Below are positions 60,786-64,000 of a DNA stretch of 64,000 nt, piece by piece. This stretch comes from Dipteronia dyeriana (Eukaryota > Streptophyta > Magnoliopsida > Sapindales > Sapindaceae), in the NCBI GenBank assembly GCA_032871835.1, contig CM065301.1, forward strand, positions 36,402,405 through 36,466,404. Direction: 5' to 3'. Within the stretch, counting starts at the first letter, position 1. Every line of letters starts with the position of its first letter. A program made the translations under genes and the position numbers. Below the pieces are notes generated by a model. The model worked only from the letters and a program-made list of their open reading frames with translations. It had not been told where the DNA came from and searched no databases.

Positions 60786-60896
60786 CTTTATTATATCCTT
60801 TTCAAATATTCTCTTCCCACTTCTTCATCTCCTACTAGCAGTGTGTTGTTGCCTCTCAGTTTTGCACCCACAGTTGACTGCTTTTTTGCTGCTGAA

Positions 60897-63329
60897 ATGT
60901 GTGAAATTCGGCTTTGTAAGTTGAATTCTGAGGCAACCATCTGGCGCTTTCAAGGTAAGAGCTATAAAGTTTGTTGCTTTAAGAGGTTTGGTTCTGTTTT
61001 GGCTTTGATTTTGTTTCTGGGTTTTGCATTTTATGGGGTTTGTGCTGAGTTGGCTATGGTTTCAGTTCCTATTGGATTTGAGATTTCTGGGTTTGATAGA
61101 AGTAAAACATGGGTGTCTCAAAATGGGGTATTTGCATTTGGATTTTTGGACACTAGTTCAAGGGGTGGTGATGTTGATGGGTATGTTGTGGGTATTAGGT
61201 ACAACTTAGGAGACAAAGCTGCAAATATGCCTGTTTGGACTGTTGGTGGGGGTCTTAGGGTATCTGAAAATTCCACAATTAGGCTTAATTTGGATGGGAG
61301 GATGATTTTGTTTGAAAATCCTAGTGGTTTGATTGTTTGGAGTAGCAACACTTCTGGTTTAGGTGTTCAAAAAGCCACCCTTTTGGATAATGGAAACCTG
61401 GTACTGATGGGTGGTGGAGATAATGTCCTTTGGGAGAGCTTCAATATCCCTACAAGTACTCTCCTCCCTGGTCAATCTTTGCAGTTCCCTCAAACCCTAA
61501 GAGCCCCTTCAACAAAGTCTATCTCTAGTTACTACAGCTTTGTGATTCGCCGCTTTGGTGAGCTTGCCCTTGTGTGGGAACTCAATGTGACGTACTGGAG
61601 GGCGCAGGGGCATTTGAGCTCCTTTGGTGGTCTTGTTAAGGAAGCAAGATTTGATGCCAACGGTGTTTTAGGGCTATTCGATACTGGTGATAGAACTGTT
61701 TTGTCCATATCAAGTAAGGATTTTGAAGGCCCTCAGGTCTTGAGGCATTTCAGGATTGATTCAGATGGGAATTTGAGAATTTACTCTTGGGACAAAGTGT
61801 CTCATCAATGGAAGGTAGGGTGGCAAGCGGTTGATAACCAGTGCAATGTGTTTGGTTCTTGTGGTCTGTATAGCTTGTGTGGGTACAACTCGTCAGGGCC
61901 TATTTGCGATTGTCTATATGAAGGATCTATGAATTGGGGAAATGACCTTTCTACAGTAGATTCGGATAGTTCTGGATGCCGAAAAATGGTGGATTTGGGG
62001 AACTGCAAGATGAATGCCAGCATAATGGTTCTGAAGCAGACAGTTCTTTATGGTCTTTATCCCCCTCTAGATTTTGATTTGATGCTAAGTGAGGGAGCCT
62101 GTAAAGAGTACTGCTCCAATGACTCTACTTGTATTGCAGTAACTTCAAAAAATGATGGTTCGGGAGTTTGCACTGTCAAACGGACCAGCTTTATTACTGG
62201 ATATAGGAATCCATCTGTTCCAGCAACTTCATTCTTGAAGGTGTGTCAAGTCCCTCAGGCAGTTTCAGCTCGAGGAATTAATCCTCACACCAGCTTCATT
62301 TCAATTCCTATATCACCTAAAGGATACATTGAGCATGAGGGTTACAGTCAAAATTTCGTAGAAGCTATTGGCTTGATAGTTTTGCTGACAGTCTCTGGTT
62401 TTCTGAGCATTGAGATGTTTGTGTTTTGGTTTTTTTATCGGAGACGACAAATTACAGCTCAAACAAGAATCCCCTTCAGAAAGGATGTGCAAATGAATCC
62501 TCATTATAGTGGTCTCATTAGATTGTCCTATGAAGAGGTAGTGGCGATAATTGCCAACTTCACAGATCAACTTGGTCCATCTGTTTACAAAGGTGTTCTT
62601 TCCAATAAAATGCCAGTTATTGCCAAGGTGCTGAACAATTCAGTATCTGAGAAGGATTTTCGAAATGCAGTTTCTACCTTGGGTGCAATGCACCACCGGA
62701 ATCTCGTGTCTGTAAGGGGATTCTGTTTCGAGCCAAATCACATAATTCTACTTTCTGAGTATGTACCAAATGGCTCTCTTGATAGCTGGTTATTCAACAC
62801 AGAGCACGAACTGAATGAAGGGAATTGGCAACATAGGCTTGATATTGCTCTTGGAGTGGCCCGAGCCCTTGCTTATTTACACATGGAGTGTCAGATATGT
62901 GTTGCTCATGGAAATTTGAAGCTTGAAAATGTCTTGCTTGATGAAAAGTTGGTTCCTAAGGTAACAGATTTTGGAATTAAATGCTTACTGGGTAACGAGG
63001 CAGCATCTTCTTCCGAGTCTTTACCAGAGAAGGATATATACATGTTTGGAGAAATGTTGCTGCAAATTGTTACGTGCAAGAGGGACATTATGGGCAGCAG
63101 TCTGCACAATTTGGTTAGCAATGTGAACGAAGAACTGAAATTGGAGGGCAGCAAGGGTTCCGAAGGAATAGAAAGAGCAGTGAGAATAGCTTTGTGGTGT
63201 CTGCAAAACCAGCCATTTTTACGACCTTCCATTAGTGAAGTAGTGAAGATATTAGAAGGTACACTCTCAGTAGATAGGCCTCCAACGTTTGCCTTTAGGC
63301 AGGATCAAGTTGATGAGAATATTAATTGA
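60897..63329 (+). CDS. SD3-1-like G-type lectin receptor-like pseudokinase, single exon, 810 aa
   Basis: A membrane protein of the S-domain receptor-like kinase group, closest in layout to Arabidopsis SD3-1. The frame is open from 60843, but that codon is GTG; the first ATG in frame is 60897, which I use. Residues 31-50 are hydrophobic (FGSVLALILFLGFAFYGVCA), a likely signal peptide. A B-lectin domain covers about 55-185 (TLLDNGNLVL, LWESFNIPTSTLLPGQ), an EGF-like Cys cluster 316-339 (CNVFGSCGLYSLC), and a PAN-type domain about 370-450. The membrane helix is about 488-514, followed by RRR. The kinase-like domain covers about 540-790. It keeps Lys577 (VIAKVL) and DFG 691-693, but has no Gly-rich loop (LGPSVYKG), Ala591 where the helix-C Glu should be, HGN at 671-673 instead of HRD, and a very short activation segment without a normal APE. 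It should therefore not phosphorylate. It probably senses carbohydrate or peptide at the surface and signals through partners. Confidence 0.93.
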   Translation: MCEIRLCKLNSEATIWRFQGKSYKVCCFKRFGSVLALILFLGFAFYGVCAELAMVSVPIGFEISGFDRSKTWVSQNGVFAFGFLDTSSRGGDVDGYVVGIRYNLGDKAANMPVWTVGGGLRVSENSTIRLNLDGRMILFENPSGLIVWSSNTSGLGVQKATLLDNGNLVLMGGGDNVLWESFNIPTSTLLPGQSLQFPQTLRAPSTKSISSYYSFVIRRFGELALVWELNVTYWRAQGHLSSFGGLVKEARFDANGVLGLFDTGDRTVLSISSKDFEGPQVLRHFRIDSDGNLRIYSWDKVSHQWKVGWQAVDNQCNVFGSCGLYSLCGYNSSGPICDCLYEGSMNWGNDLSTVDSDSSGCRKMVDLGNCKMNASIMVLKQTVLYGLYPPLDFDLMLSEGACKEYCSNDSTCIAVTSKNDGSGVCTVKRTSFITGYRNPSVPATSFLKVCQVPQAVSARGINPHTSFISIPISPKGYIEHEGYSQNFVEAIGLIVLLTVSGFLSIEMFVFWFFYRRRQITAQTRIPFRKDVQMNPHYSGLIRLSYEEVVAIIANFTDQLGPSVYKGVLSNKMPVIAKVLNNSVSEKDFRNAVSTLGAMHHRNLVSVRGFCFEPNHIILLSEYVPNGSLDSWLFNTEHELNEGNWQHRLDIALGVARALAYLHMECQICVAHGNLKLENVLLDEKLVPKVTDFGIKCLLGNEAASSSESLPEKDIYMFGEMLLQIVTCKRDIMGSSLHNLVSNVNEELKLEGSKGSEGIERAVRIALWCLQNQPFLRPSISEVVKILEGTLSVDRPPTFAFRQDQVDENIN

Positions 63330-64000
63330 GATTTTGAAGTAGATTCTTAGCAGAAAAACTGACTTTGAATAGTTTGAAAGCACACTTACACCCCAAGTTT
63401 TAGTAGTGAGAGTCTGGAAATGTCCAGGAGTTCAATATTTTTACGAGATTGATCCCTCCTTGGATATGTATTAATTTTGTACAATGAGATCAGAAGTTTG
63501 TTCTTTAATATATTGTAGAGCTTTCCATTCACATGCCGAGATTTGTTTATATTACAGCAAGTTGTGGAGGGAGAGTTGTAAAATTGACACTGTCACTTGT
63601 GACTCTATTCAACAGATGGGTCTTGTAATGTGATATTGATTTATGCTTCTATTTCATTTTAACCCAAAAACTGCTGTATAGTTTTGTTATTGGATTCTCA
63701 TTTATAGATGCATCGGATGAAAATCTGAACTCTCACCCTTGGTCCATTTTGGGATCTTTACATTGGATTATGGCATTTTCGATGTTAAAATTCTACACTC
63801 AATGTGCAATAGCATGCTCTTCAATCTCCATCCATCTAGAAGTCAGCCAAAATTAAAAGATGTTATTTTCCCTTGTCGTAGTGTTGAAGTCTCATCGATA
63901 TGCACTTTTTTTTTTATGGTAATAGTTAAAGAAAAAACAAGGAAGAAATATTAATGTTCAAGCATATCGACGATTCTTAGAGTCTGCCTTATCATAAGTT
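63330..64000 (+). other. 3' UTR and downstream flank of the lectin pseudokinase gene
   Basis: T-rich sequence with ttaatatattgtag (63507) and tcttgtaatgtgatattg (63620) gives plausible 3' end signals. No further gene starts before the window ends. Confidence 0.4.

Noticed and set aside
60843..60896. Extending the lectin receptor protein by 18 residues to 60843
   Set aside because: The codon at 60843 is GTG, there is no in-frame ATG there, and plant genes rarely start at GTG; the first ATG in frame is 60897, still ahead of the likely signal peptide.

Overview
The window is nuclear chromosomal DNA of a flowering plant, most likely a eudicot: the genes have GT-AG introns, the intergenic DNA is AT-rich, and plant-type transposons fill most of it (Athila-like Ty3, hAT, Mutator-like, PIF/Harbinger-like). 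I cannot name the species. There are three host-gene loci in 64 kb, all on the + strand: a broken TAF7-like gene (13980-16145), an apparently intact IQM-family calmodulin-binding gene (coding 44782-47513, 8 coding exons plus an intron in the 5' UTR), and an intact single-exon SD3-1-like G-type lectin receptor-like pseudokinase gene (60897-63329).

Layout. 1-10707: a decayed Athila-like LTR retrotransposon on the minus strand; its 3' LTR is cut by the left edge of the window. Between pol and the polypurine tract it carries a full-length, intronless copy of a LOG-type (cytokinin riboside 5'-monophosphate phosphoribohydrolase) gene with its own TATA-like box. 10708-13515: tandem repeats of about 188 bp and an inverted-repeat element. 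13980-16145: TAF7-like pseudogene. 16146-31650: AT-rich intergenic DNA with several small DNA transposons (hAT at 17240 and 25946, a 175-bp Mutator-type foldback at 27998, a long-TIR element at 30200) and a faint LTR relic near 23 kb. 31654-33351: inverted-repeat element filled with a minisatellite of about 20 bp, built around GCTCGATC. 33893-35212: two head-to-tail Tourist-like MITEs. 37385-42750: a 5.4-kb Mutator-like element with an exact 9-bp target duplication and the C-terminal zinc knuckle of its transposase. 43800-47700: IQM gene. 48899-58105: a small inverted-repeat element split by a non-autonomous LTR retrotransposon of the large-derivative (LARD) type (49194-57780), with 2-kb LTRs, no gag-pol, and a 99-bp tandem array. 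59090-59777: hAT element inside a GA microsatellite. 60561-63329: lectin pseudokinase gene.

The genes do not form a pathway. The most notable item is the LOG-like copy inside the Athila-like element. It is colinear over 217 codons without a frameshift, and only four in-frame stops break it. That suggests it was complete when the element was active, so a retrotransposon family may have carried a cytokinin-activating enzyme. All readings were made by eye from the sequence, without database searches.
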